A stretch of DNA of 53,335 nucleotides from CAZEDU01 sp964511185 (GTDB lineage: Bacteria; Myxococcota; Myxococcia; Myxococcales; Myxococcaceae), in assembly GCA_964511185.1 (NCBI GenBank), contig CAZEDU010000020.1, positions 1 to 53,335 on the forward strand. The letters are read 5' to 3'. The notes beneath the pieces are model-generated. The model was given only the letters and a program-made list of their open reading frames with translations, searched no databases and was not told where the DNA came from. The stretch's first letter is position 1. Each line of letters starts with the position of its first letter. A program made the translations under genes and the position numbers. Positions 1-7,838 of the stretch are shown here, in pieces.

Positions 1-187
1 ATTCCTGAGCGGTCGTGGGGCGGGGACGACCACGGCAAGCGGTGGCGCTCGCGGTAACCCCAGTACCCCAACCCGGCCAGAACCAAGAGCCACACGAGAG
101 CCTTCATGGCCAAAAGCTCAGCAGCAGCGGCGCGCGGACATCAAGGCGCCGCCACCCACACCAGACGACCAGGCGCGTCGGCCTGGT
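1..187. other. window edge, no gene assigned
   Basis: I see no convincing coding region before the ATG at 188. The only structure noted is a short inverted repeat, GGTCGT at 11-16 and ACGACC at 26-31 around a 9-nt G-rich loop, with no T-run after it, so I do not call it a terminator. The stretch could hold the promoter of the following gene or the tail of a gene outside the window. Confidence 0.4.
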
Positions 188-625
188 ATGTTCCGGCCGT
201 CGCAAAGCGTTCTTCCGCCGAGGCTCGATTTGAAGACCCCTCCGAAGATTCAGCTCGTTCCCGTCGAACGGCTGATCCACATCGAAGGACACAGCAAGAA
301 GCGCGTGTCGTGGCTGATCAAGAAAATCCTCGACGAGGGCGTGTGGACCAAGCCGCTCGCGATCGACCACAAGCACAACCTGGTGCTCGATGGTCAGCAC
401 CGAATGGAAGCGGCGCTCCGCCTCAACCTCAAGAAAGTCCCCGTGGTGAAATACGACTACTCACGGGTGACGCTCTGGAGCCTGCGCCCCAACTACGCAT
501 TCGACTGGAAGCTCGTCACCGAGCGCTCGCTGGCCGGTGAGCCCTACCCGTACAAAACGGTGAAGCACGCGTTTCCCTTCCCGCTCCCCGAGATCGCCAT
601 TCCGCTCTCGAAGCTTCAGGGGTAG
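188..625 (+). CDS. ParB/Srx-fold protein, SerK/SbnI-like (putative free serine kinase)
   Basis: A 145-residue protein with a ParB/sulfiredoxin-type N-terminal fold: a VPVERL strand near residue 22 is followed by the signature DGQHR near residue 74, then VPVVKYDYS. The C-terminal part carries PYPYKTVKHAF followed by IPLSKL. This resembles, from memory, the PPKTTRH-type tail of the ParB-like free-serine kinases SerK (archaeal) and SbnI (staphylococcal), which phosphorylate serine to O-phosphoserine. It has no helix-turn-helix and no partner parA, so chromosome partitioning is unlikely. Its last 10 bases overlap the end of the convergent flippase gene, which places it next to the glycan operon. 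Inference: it could supply a phosphorylated alcohol or amino acid to the nucleotidyltransferases. The start is the first ATG of the frame; its ribosome binding site is weak. Confidence 0.6.
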   Translation: MFRPSQSVLPPRLDLKTPPKIQLVPVERLIHIEGHSKKRVSWLIKKILDEGVWTKPLAIDHKHNLVLDGQHRMEAALRLNLKKVPVVKYDYSRVTLWSLRPNYAFDWKLVTERSLAGEPYPYKTVKHAFPFPLPEIAIPLSKLQG

Positions 626-2031
626 CCGCCTTCAATCCGTCCCGCGCTGCGGCGAACCTCCCACGCGAGAAGCGCGGCGATGAGCGCGCCCCAGAGCGCA
701 ATCGCTACCTCGGCGCGCAGTGCGACCCACCAGCTCCCCAAGGCCCACGCCGCTGTGAGCGCAGCGACGCCGGCCATGGTCTTCCACGGCATCGGCTCGA
801 GCCGGCGCTTCTTGAACTCGAGCCAGAAAATCCCCTTCATCATCAGATACGTCACGAAGGTGGCGAAGGCCGCTCCGGGCGCCCCGAAGCTTGGGATGAG
901 CGCGAAGCACAGGGCGAGGTTCACCACCGCAGCCAGGCCGCTCACGCGCACCAGCGTCGACAAGCCACCCACCATCGCCAGTCCCAAGGCGTAGGGCGGC
1001 AGGTACGAGACCGTCAACGCGACGCCCACCATCGCCAGCAACGGGGCGCTGCCGGCAAAGCTCTCGTTCAGCAGATGCGAGACGACCCAATCGGGCTGAA
1101 AGAAGCACACGCCCGCGATGAGCGCGAGCCACGCGATGCTCACGGAGTGAAGCCCTCCGAAAATCCGATTTCGCCCTTCTGCCGACGCCTCGCCCGCGAG
1201 CCGCGGCATCACGGCTTGCAGCAGCACGTCGATGGGCAGCAAGAGCGACGAGAACAATCGGTAGCACGCCCAGTACTGTCCAGACTCGACGGCGCCACGC
1301 AGAATTCGCAACAGCAACACATCGGCCTGTCCGTAGATGAATTGCGCGATGTTCAGCGAGAACCACTGCGTGGCCTCCCGCCGCCCGAGCCGAATCAAGT
1401 CCACCGCGCGGGTCGGCGACAGCGACGAACGAAAGCGCACGACGAGCAGCGACAACAAACCAAACAGACACAAGCCGCGCGCGGCGGCGAGCGCCAGGCC
1501 GAGCGGCCACAGCTGCCCGTCCCCTTCCACCGCCCACGCGAGCGTGATGACGCACTCCATCCCGTGCAGCACGAGGCTGATGGCGGTCTCGTATTGCGTG
1601 AGAAACGCTCCGCGCAGGAAGGCGAAGATGGACGTCACGAGCGGCAACAACGTGACGTACAGACCGAACGCGAGCGCCACCCTCCAGTCGAACTCGGCTC
1701 CGAGAATCCACGCCGCGGCGGCCGCATGCAGCAGGAGCACGACCGGCAGCACCCAGAGCCGCAGCACCACGAGCCCACCCAGCGCGGCCCGCACCTTGTC
1801 GATGTCTTGCCCCGTGCGCTGCAGGACCAGCAGGCCGACGCCACCCTCGAGCACCGCGGCGGCGGCGTTGCCGACGGTGAGCAGCACCGCGATGGTGGCG
1901 TAGCTCGCCGCATCGAGCGCGATGCCGAGCGTCACGAAGAGCAGCGCCCGCGCGCCCATCAGCGCGGCGCGCGACAGCCCGAGGTGCGCCACGCGGCTCA
2001 CCAACCCGGTCGCGGCGCTCCCGTTCGCCAT
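616..2031 (-). CDS. oligosaccharide flippase family protein (Wzx-like)
   Basis: A 471-residue integral membrane protein with about a dozen hydrophobic segments spread along its length and a short charged C-terminal tail. The pattern, length and the central stretch with polar and Gln residues (around SLNIAQFIYGQADVLLL) fit the polysaccharide-transporter / MATE-like flippase superfamily, which moves lipid-linked glycan units across the inner membrane. It is the last gene of the minus-strand operon, 6 bp after the glycerophosphotransferase gene, and overlaps the convergent ParB-fold gene by 10 bp. The neighbours suggest its substrate is a lipid-linked glycan or glycerophosphate-type unit. The substrate cannot be read from sequence. 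Confidence 0.82.
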   Translation of the reverse strand: MANGSAATGLVSRVAHLGLSRAALMGARALLFVTLGIALDAASYATIAVLLTVGNAAAAVLEGGVGLLVLQRTGQDIDKVRAALGGLVVLRLWVLPVVLLLHAAAAAWILGAEFDWRVALAFGLYVTLLPLVTSIFAFLRGAFLTQYETAISLVLHGMECVITLAWAVEGDGQLWPLGLALAAARGLCLFGLLSLLVVRFRSSLSPTRAVDLIRLGRREATQWFSLNIAQFIYGQADVLLLRILRGAVESGQYWACYRLFSSLLLPIDVLLQAVMPRLAGEASAEGRNRIFGGLHSVSIAWLALIAGVCFFQPDWVVSHLLNESFAGSAPLLAMVGVALTVSYLPPYALGLAMVGGLSTLVRVSGLAAVVNLALCFALIPSFGAPGAAFATFVTYLMMKGIFWLEFKKRRLEPMPWKTMAGVAALTAAWALGSWWVALRAEVAIALWGALIAALLAWEVRRSAGRIEGGYP

Positions 2032-2037
2032 GCGCTG

Positions 2038-3468
2038 CTAGCCCTGACTCGTTCGGCGTACCCCGAGCCGGTGGAGCATCCCGCTGATGCCCTTCATCAA
2101 CACGGGGTGCTGCTTCACTTGGTCGGTCAGCCACACCCGCGCCGCGCTCGCGCCCTCGTTCAGCGCCTTCGCCGCCGCGGCCTGGCTTTGCTTGTCCTGG
2201 CGAATGGCGCTCAGGCCCGCCATCAGCCGTCCCAGCAACGGAAACGCGCCGGCATCGATGGTCGCGGCGCTCGCGCGCCCACACAAAGACGCGATTCGCT
2301 CGGCCACGCGCTCCGATGCAAGGCCGTCGAACATCGGCAAGAAGATGGCCCGCGCCGCGAGCCGCTCGGCGCGGCGCTTGTCTCCATCGCGCACCAGCCG
2401 CTCGATGAACGCGATGACCTCGTCGCCCGACTCGGCGACGTCGTAGTAGCGAAGGAGCGCCTCGGCCTCTTCGTTCAGCGGCACGCCTTCACCGTTGCGC
2501 AGGTACACCACCGGGTTGCCGGTCGCGAGGTACTCGATGAGGAACGAGCTGGAGTCGGTGAGCAGCGCGTTCGAGATCGCGAAGCTGTGCCGATAGTCGG
2601 GCCGCTCGTCGAGAATGACGCCCGCCCTGTCGACTTCGGCGCGGAGCGCCGTCAGCTCCTCGGCGGTGAAGATGCCGCTCGTCACCAGCTCACCGAACAG
2701 ATGCGGATGCGGCCGCCAGATGAGCGCGATGTCCGGGTGCGCCGCGGCGTAGGCCAAGAGCGGCTCGGCCATCACATCGAACGTCGAGTAGTTCGCCGAC
2801 GCGGCGTAGCGCGCGGGGAAGCTGTAGTGCGAGTTCCACAGAAACGCGACGCGCCCGCCGACGCGTTCTTTCAGCGCGGGATCGACGGGAAAGCGCTCGA
2901 GCCCGTACAGCTCATCCAGCCGCGGCAACCCGAGCACCGCGACGTGGGCATCGCCGCTCGGACAGAACCGCCGGTACGCGCGCTTCTCCCAGTGCGAGCG
3001 CGAAATGATGAGGTCCGCCCGTCGCTGCGTGGCCTGCCCGTACTGCATGCGCCGGCTCTTCGCGCCATCGCCGGTCGCCATTCCGTACGGCACGTACACG
3101 GTCGCGCGCACCTTGCTCGCCACCGCGTCGAAGTAGAGCTCAGCGGGGCGCTGAAAGTCGTACGGCAGATTGAAGACGGCGACGTCGAACGCGCCCGCTT
3201 CGAGCCGCCGCCCTTCCGTCCACAGCTCATACGGGACGTCGTGCGCGCGGCACGCAGCGAGGCACCGGTCGATCTGCCGCTGCGTCACCTCGGCGGAGAA
3301 ACCAGCGGGCGGGACGATCCACACGTTCGGCTCGAAGCGCGCGTCCTCGCGCATCACGCGCCACAGCCGATGCACGTTCAGCCAGTTCTCTGCGCGCTCG
3401 AACAGAAACAGCACCCGAATCGGCCGCGGCCCGTTGACTCGTTCGTTGAGAGGCTCGGCGCGCGGCAT
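2038..3468 (-). CDS. CDP-glycerol glycerophosphotransferase family protein (TagB/TarB-like)
   Basis: A 476-residue protein with the hallmarks of the CDP-glycerol:poly(glycerophosphate) glycerophosphotransferase family: a GT-B-like C-terminal half with WRPHPHL, then a DERPDYRHSF stretch, LLTDSSSFLIEYLATG and NPVVYL, corresponding to the nucleotide-binding region. The N-terminal half starts with IRVLFLFERAENW, a first Rossmann strand. The family transfers glycerol-phosphate or related polyol phosphates from CDP donors in teichoic acids and in some Gram-negative capsules. It sits 3 bp downstream of the methyltransferase and 6 bp upstream of the flippase. With two cytidylyltransferase-like proteins in the same operon, a CDP-activated donor is likely. 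The actual donor is unknown and need not be CDP-glycerol. Confidence 0.8.
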   Translation of the reverse strand: MPRAEPLNERVNGPRPIRVLFLFERAENWLNVHRLWRVMREDARFEPNVWIVPPAGFSAEVTQRQIDRCLAACRAHDVPYELWTEGRRLEAGAFDVAVFNLPYDFQRPAELYFDAVASKVRATVYVPYGMATGDGAKSRRMQYGQATQRRADLIISRSHWEKRAYRRFCPSGDAHVAVLGLPRLDELYGLERFPVDPALKERVGGRVAFLWNSHYSFPARYAASANYSTFDVMAEPLLAYAAAHPDIALIWRPHPHLFGELVTSGIFTAEELTALRAEVDRAGVILDERPDYRHSFAISNALLTDSSSFLIEYLATGNPVVYLRNGEGVPLNEEAEALLRYYDVAESGDEVIAFIERLVRDGDKRRAERLAARAIFLPMFDGLASERVAERIASLCGRASAATIDAGAFPLLGRLMAGLSAIRQDKQSQAAAAKALNEGASAARVWLTDQVKQHPVLMKGISGMLHRLGVRRTSQG

Positions 3469-3471
3469 CGC

Positions 3472-4173
3472 TTAGGCGTCTTTGCGGAAGAGAAAAACGT
3501 GGAGCCGCGTCTCGGGGTACTTATTGAGCGGGTGCCCTTCGGGGAACATGTGTTCGTCGCGGACCAGGTGCAGCGGCGGCCGCGCGAAGCCTTCCAGGTA
3601 CATCTCGCGCGTGCGGTACGTGGCCGAGTACTGGCTCTGCAGATGTTCAGAGAACCTGTCGTTGATCTCGTGCCGCTTGAAGCGGCCCATGCCATCTCGC
3701 ACCAGCAGCGCGCCGCCCGGCTGCACCCATTGCGGTATCTGCTTCGTCAGGGCGGCGAACTGCTCGTCGTCCAGGTACACGCACAGCCCGGAGCAGAAGA
3801 CCATGTCGAAGCGGTCGGAGGTTTCAAACGCCTCGGCGGACGAGACGACGAACTCCACGTTCTTCGTGCCGCGGTGCTGGCACTCCGCGCGGCCGATGCC
3901 GGCCAGCTCCTCGGAGTACTCGACCGCGGTCACCTTCTTCGCGCCGCGCTCGGCGAAGCGGAACGCCCACTGTCCGACGCCGGCGCCCAAGTCGAGGATG
4001 GTCTTGCCTTCCACGCTGCCGAGCCAACCGAACACCTTCTCGGTCTCGTGCGCGATTTTGAGCTGAAGGTTGTCCGCGTCTTGCTCGAGGTTGCCGATGC
4101 TATCGAAGGGCATCTCCTTGTAGAGCTTGGCGCGGCTGTCCCAGAAGCGTTTGATCTTCTCGCGCTCAGGCAT
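3472..4173 (-). CDS. class I SAM-dependent methyltransferase
   Basis: A 233-residue protein. Motif I is ILDLGAGVGQWAF, near residue 60, followed by an acidic residue after strand 2 (AVEYSEEL), then FDMVFCSGLCVYLDD as motif IV/V and a GGALLVRDGM post-V strand. This is a standard class I Rossmann methyltransferase of the Methyltransf_11/25 type. The start is an ATG four bases after the stop of the DUF711 gene, so the two are probably translationally coupled. Inside a glycan operon the likely job is methylation of a sugar or a phospho-substituent on the exported polymer, but the substrate is not determined. Confidence 0.85.
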   Translation of the reverse strand: MPEREKIKRFWDSRAKLYKEMPFDSIGNLEQDADNLQLKIAHETEKVFGWLGSVEGKTILDLGAGVGQWAFRFAERGAKKVTAVEYSEELAGIGRAECQHRGTKNVEFVVSSAEAFETSDRFDMVFCSGLCVYLDDEQFAALTKQIPQWVQPGGALLVRDGMGRFKRHEINDRFSEHLQSQYSATYRTREMYLEGFARPPLHLVRDEHMFPEGHPLNKYPETRLHVFLFRKDA

Positions 4174-4176
4174 GCC

Positions 4177-5433
4177 CTAGCCCCCCGCCTTGCGCGACGG
4201 CGAGCTCAAGTACCGCCACGGCTCGTTCTCGTCGTGGCGAAGCATGGAGTCGCTGATCCCCGGGTTCATCACTCGGCTGTCGCATAGAAAGTCCAGATTG
4301 AACGACACGTACTCGTTCACTTGCTTGTTCGGCACGGGCACGAACCGGACGCCGAGCGGCTTGCCGAGGCGAATCGCCAGCGCGGCCACGTCCAGCACCA
4401 TCGAGGTGACGTCTTCCAAGTACGTGGTGGCGGGAATCGGCACCATGTCGATGCCGCAGCCGCACAGCGTGGAGAAGAGCATCAGCTTCTCGAGGCTCAG
4501 CTGCGAGAGGTTGTTGGAGGAGACGAGCTTCGGATCCTCCAGCACCGAGTACATGACGCCGTTGAAGCCGGCGCAGCGCGCGCCGCTCTCCTTCAGCACC
4601 GCCTTGAGCGTATCGGTGAGCACGCTGGTGATGAAGAGCGTGCCGTTCGCCCCGACGGGGGAGACGCCGAAGCACTCGATGAGCGCGCCGACCGACGATT
4701 CGGCGTCGGGAAACGGCGCGTACGAGGCGTCGAGCCCCGCGTACCTCACGCCGCTCGCCGACTCGAGGGCGCGGCCGAACGCGTCGACCTTCGCGACCCG
4801 CTGGAGCAGAACGGGGTGGAGCGCCTGCCGCAGCTCGCTCACCGGCGCGCGCTTGTGCGGCGACGCCTTGAGCGCCTGAATCGCCGCGGCGGTTGTCTCG
4901 AGCGCGAGGCTGAATGCCGGCTGCTCGCCTTCGTGGCGCGAGAAGGGAAAGAACGGCGTGTTCGGCTCGCAGGCCGCCGAGATGCCGACGCGAAACCCGT
5001 CGAACCCGTTGGGGCTGCGCCGCGAGAGGTTGAGGATCAGCTCGGCGGCGGCGCGCGCACCGCGGGTCGAGATGCGCGCGTCGTCGGCGATGATCAGGTT
5101 GACGAACAGGCGCGGGTGCTTCGCCAAGACGTTGAGCACTTCGCCGAGCATCGCGCTGGGATCGTCTGCGTCGAGCAGGCTCACCGGCAGGCAGTACCAC
5201 CGCGCGCCGGAGTCGGAGGCGAGCTGCCCGACCGCGGTCATCGCAGAGGCGACCGCGCCGGGCTGACGCGCGATCTCCTCGGGCACCGGCGGCAGCGTCA
5301 CGCGCACCGTGCGCGTGCCAAGCCCGTGCGCAGCCATCAGCGAGCTCGCTTGCTGGAGCAGCCCCTTCAGCCCGTCGGTGAGTTGGGCGTGCGAGGCGCT
5401 CCAAATCGGCAGCCCGACGGTGAGCGACCTCAC
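4177..5433 (-). CDS. DUF711 family protein
   Basis: A 418-residue protein matching the DUF711 (PF05167) pattern: a GLDASYAPFPDAESSVG block near residue 230, then GANGTLFITSVLTDTLKA, GFNGVMYSVLEDPKL and a CGCGIDMVPIPATTY block near residue 330. These conserved blocks are those of the family, whose solved members have a pyruvate-formate-lyase-like barrel; no reaction is known to me for the family. The GTG start overlaps the stop of the upstream nucleotidyltransferase (GTGA), indicating coupling. The family is normally seen as a free-standing gene beside an ACT-domain protein, so its presence within a glycan operon is unusual and hints at a role in making a precursor. Confidence 0.82.
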   Translation of the reverse strand: MRSLTVGLPIWSASHAQLTDGLKGLLQQASSLMAAHGLGTRTVRVTLPPVPEEIARQPGAVASAMTAVGQLASDSGARWYCLPVSLLDADDPSAMLGEVLNVLAKHPRLFVNLIIADDARISTRGARAAAELILNLSRRSPNGFDGFRVGISAACEPNTPFFPFSRHEGEQPAFSLALETTAAAIQALKASPHKRAPVSELRQALHPVLLQRVAKVDAFGRALESASGVRYAGLDASYAPFPDAESSVGALIECFGVSPVGANGTLFITSVLTDTLKAVLKESGARCAGFNGVMYSVLEDPKLVSSNNLSQLSLEKLMLFSTLCGCGIDMVPIPATTYLEDVTSMVLDVAALAIRLGKPLGVRFVPVPNKQVNEYVSFNLDFLCDSRVMNPGISDSMLRHDENEPWRYLSSPSRKAGG

Positions 5434-6092
5434 TTCGAGCTCCGCGTCTCGGCGATGAGCCTCAAATAGTCGATGGGCGTGTTGATCTCGTAGAGCTCGT
5501 GAGCGCCCACGTCGACCGACCGAATGGCCACCGTCGAGGTGGGGATGAGCTGGCCGGCGAAGAGATTGCCGTGCTGGACACAGCTCCGCTTCCAGGCCCG
5601 CAAGCCCTCGACGTCGGAGAGCTTGAAGAGCCCGACGCTCTCGGGATGCGCGGGGCTCCGCATCAACCCCTGGTAGACGTGGGTCACATTCCCGGCGCCG
5701 TCGACGACGCAGTGAATGGAAGAAGGGGTGCGGTTCTCGGTCATGCGCGTGGCCGCCAGGTTCGCGGGCCCCTGCTCGAGCCGCTCGATGAGCGAGCGCT
5801 CCAAGAACAGGTCTCCGGCGACGACGTAGGTGGGCTCCTCTTCCAGCGCGAGCCCCAAGCTCATCGCGTTGTTGGTCAGCGCCCAGTTGAGGTTCAGCAC
5901 GTAGTCGAGCTTGGGGTACGCCTGCATCACGTCGATGGCGCGGTAGCCGAGGATGACGGTGAGCCGCATGCCGTCAAACGCGTCGATCATGTAGTCCAAG
6001 ATCGTGCGCCCGGTGGCCGGGTGGCGGATCAGTATCTTGTTGGCCCCGTCGAGCTGCAGACTCTTTCCGGCGGCGAGAACGATGGCGCGCAT
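5430..6092 (-). CDS. NTP-transferase family protein (LicC-like nucleotidyltransferase)
   Basis: A 220-residue protein starting directly with MRAIVLAAGKSLQL, a variant of the LAAGxGxRM nucleotide-binding loop in which the usual Arg is replaced (KSLQLDGANK). It keeps the later Lys (NKILI), the TILDYMIDAF helix and a YVVAGDLFLE strand with the metal-binding Asp. It is short like the phosphocholine cytidylyltransferases (LicC), rather than the longer sugar-1-phosphate enzymes. It lies 3 bp after another nucleotidyltransferase and overlaps the DUF711 gene by 4 bp. The altered loop may mean a different nucleotide or substrate. Likely role: making an NDP-activated small molecule for the glycan. Confidence 0.75.
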   Translation of the reverse strand: MRAIVLAAGKSLQLDGANKILIRHPATGRTILDYMIDAFDGMRLTVILGYRAIDVMQAYPKLDYVLNLNWALTNNAMSLGLALEEEPTYVVAGDLFLERSLIERLEQGPANLAATRMTENRTPSSIHCVVDGAGNVTHVYQGLMRSPAHPESVGLFKLSDVEGLRAWKRSCVQHGNLFAGQLIPTSTVAIRSVDVGAHELYEINTPIDYLRLIAETRSSK

Positions 6093-6095
6093 GGC

Positions 6096-6875
6096 TTACC
6101 GGGTCAGCTTCGAGGTGGACAGAAAGGCCTTCGACGTGTCGGCGAACACCTCGGGCGTATTGAACGAGTGCGCGAACAGCTCGCCCAAGTCGAGCACACG
6201 GCAGGGCAACGCGGCGATGTCGGTCTTCCAAGGCATCAGGTAATACTGCCGAACCGTCGAGGCGATCGCCTTTCGCCGCAGCGCGCGGTCGCTCTCCACG
6301 CACTCGGGAGAGACCGAGACGACGCCCACCATCTTGTGCCAACCGTCGAAGGCCGGGTCGTACTTCGGCTGGTAGTCGACCGCGTCGATTCGCCCGCTCG
6401 CGTCGGCGTGCACGATGCCGCCGATGAGCTCCGGGCCGTAGCGGCCGCGGGTGAGCCAGAAGCTGTGCGGGCCGCGGTGCCCTTCGAAGAGGAGCTCCCA
6501 GCCGCGCTGCTCGATCAGCAGATCCGTCTCGATGAGGGTGTAGCCGAGCTCCGGCCGCGCGAGCGCGTTGACCCCCACTTCCACGGAGTAAATGTTCATG
6601 TCTTCTTCGTACCGGTCGTTGCGCACGCAGCGAACGCGCTCGGCGAAGCGGCGCTCGACCATTCGCTCGACCAGGTCGGCGCGGTAGCCCGTGACCACCA
6701 CCACCTCGCCGCCCGTGAGGCGCAGCGTCTGCTCGAGGATGCGCTCCAAGAGCGGCACCCCGCCGACCGCCAGCATCGACTTGGGGGTCTCGTCGGTGAG
6801 CGGCCGCATCCGCTCGCCGCGACCTGCCGCCAAGAGCACCACTGCCCGCTCGCGGCTGGTGTTTTTCGTGCCCAC
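6096..6875 (-). CDS. NTP-transferase family protein (choline/alcohol-phosphate cytidylyltransferase-like)
   Basis: A 259-residue nucleotidyltransferase with a canonical loop VVLLAAGRGERMRPLT, then PKSMLAVGGVPLLERIL, and the block NDRYEEDMNIYSVEVG, which resembles the NxxYxxTNNIYSL region of phosphocholine and aminoethylphosphonate cytidylyltransferases. TLIETDLLIE carries the metal-binding acidic residue. The start chosen is the GTG at 6875, because GAGGTG (complement of 6882-6887) lies six bases upstream; a TTG at 6944 would add 23 residues that look non-native. It is the first gene of the operon that runs to the flippase. Likely product: a CDP-activated alcohol used by the glycerophosphotransferase-like enzyme. 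Confidence 0.78.
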   Translation of the reverse strand: MGTKNTSRERAVVLLAAGRGERMRPLTDETPKSMLAVGGVPLLERILEQTLRLTGGEVVVVTGYRADLVERMVERRFAERVRCVRNDRYEEDMNIYSVEVGVNALARPELGYTLIETDLLIEQRGWELLFEGHRGPHSFWLTRGRYGPELIGGIVHADASGRIDAVDYQPKYDPAFDGWHKMVGVVSVSPECVESDRALRRKAIASTVRQYYLMPWKTDIAALPCRVLDLGELFAHSFNTPEVFADTSKAFLSTSKLTR

Positions 6876-6974
6876 CTTTTGCACCTCGGGCGAGGTTACT
6901 GCAGAGCAGACCCAGTCCGAACTGAATTGCCAGCGGACGAGCAACCGGCGGGTTGGGTGCTAGTCTTTCTGGCT
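6876..6974. promoter_or_regulatory. divergent intergenic region
   Basis: About 100 bp separate the first gene of the glycan operon from the divergent methyltransferase at 6975. It must hold the promoters of both units. A Shine-Dalgarno GAGGTG for the leftward gene is visible (complement of 6882-6887). This stretch is less GC-rich than the flanking genes, as expected for a promoter, but I cannot assign -35/-10 boxes with confidence. Confidence 0.45.
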
Positions 6975-7838
6975 ATGAGCGCTTTTCCCCGCGTGAAGGC
7001 CCGTTCCGGGAAGATTGTGTCGCTGGCCATTCACGCGGCTGAGTCCATCGCGAGCGGCCGACGACTCCGGGAGCTCGCGCCGGTTTCGCCCGTGGCACGA
7101 GCGCTTCTTGCCGTCATCGACGATGCCTGGGACAGCCAGGAGAGGGCGGCCTTCGCGAGAATCGAATCGACCCGAGCCGACCTCTACCGACGAGCCGATG
7201 AGATCTTCTGGGAGATTGAAAACCCGCTGGACCCGAAGACCGTCTATCCCTCTGGTCACCAGGTCGTCGGCATCGAGGCGAAGAAATGCTCGGTGAAGCC
7301 GCACTGGGGACAGATTCTCTACGCTTTGGTTCGGGAGGCGCGACCACACACCGTGCTCGAGCTCGGCACGTGTTTCGGAATCTCTGGCCTCTTCATTCAA
7401 GCGGCCCTGGCGAGAAATGGGGCGGGTCGCCTCGTCACGATGGAGGGTTCGCGCGCTCGTGCCGAAATCGCACAGGGCCTCTACCGCAGCCATGGGTTCG
7501 CGGACGCGCACATCGAAGTGGGGGACTTCAACCGCACGTTGCGACCGCTCCTCGAACGATCTCCCGAGATCGACCTCGCGTTTATCGATGGAAACCACCA
7601 GAAGGCGCCGACGCTCGAATACGACTCGGACATCCGCGCCCACGCCTCGGCTGACGCAGTGCTCGTTCACGACGACATTCGATGGAACGAGGACATGCTT
7701 GAGGCGTGGCGAGCGATCGAGCGACGGCCCGCCTCTCGCGTCTTCGACATTTTTCGCATCGGAGCCATCGAGCTGTCAGCGCCCCAGCCGAATCCGCAAG
7801 TCATCCGTGCCTGGCTTGGCCTGTCGCATGTGCGGTAG
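6975..7838 (+). CDS. class I SAM-dependent methyltransferase (Methyltransf_24 type)
   Basis: A 287-residue protein with a C-terminal methyltransferase domain: TVLELGTCFGISGLF (motif I, near residue 120), LVTMEGSRARAEIA with the acidic ribose-binding residue, then IDLAFIDGNHQ and VLVHDDIRW. The DGNH and HDD motifs are those of the metal-using O-methyltransferases grouped as Methyltransf_24. The first ~100 residues are a helical extension. The ATG at 6975 is the first in frame after the divergent promoter. It is transcribed away from the glycan operon and may modify the same polymer, but it could also belong with the downstream lipoprotein, whose start overlaps its last 11 bases. Confidence 0.78.
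   Translation: MSAFPRVKARSGKIVSLAIHAAESIASGRRLRELAPVSPVARALLAVIDDAWDSQERAAFARIESTRADLYRRADEIFWEIENPLDPKTVYPSGHQVVGIEAKKCSVKPHWGQILYALVREARPHTVLELGTCFGISGLFIQAALARNGAGRLVTMEGSRARAEIAQGLYRSHGFADAHIEVGDFNRTLRPLLERSPEIDLAFIDGNHQKAPTLEYDSDIRAHASADAVLVHDDIRWNEDMLEAWRAIERRPASRVFDIFRIGAIELSAPQPNPQVIRAWLGLSHVR

Noticed and set aside
188..625. True ParB chromosome-partition protein
   Set aside because: It is far too short, lacks the helix-turn-helix domain and has no parA or parS nearby; the C-terminal motif fits the serine-kinase type better.
1075..4287. Plus-strand open frame of about 1,070 residues across the glycan operon
   Set aside because: It lies opposite three well-supported genes (flippase, glycerophosphotransferase, methyltransferase), is His/Arg-rich with no recognisable domain, and is a by-product of high GC.
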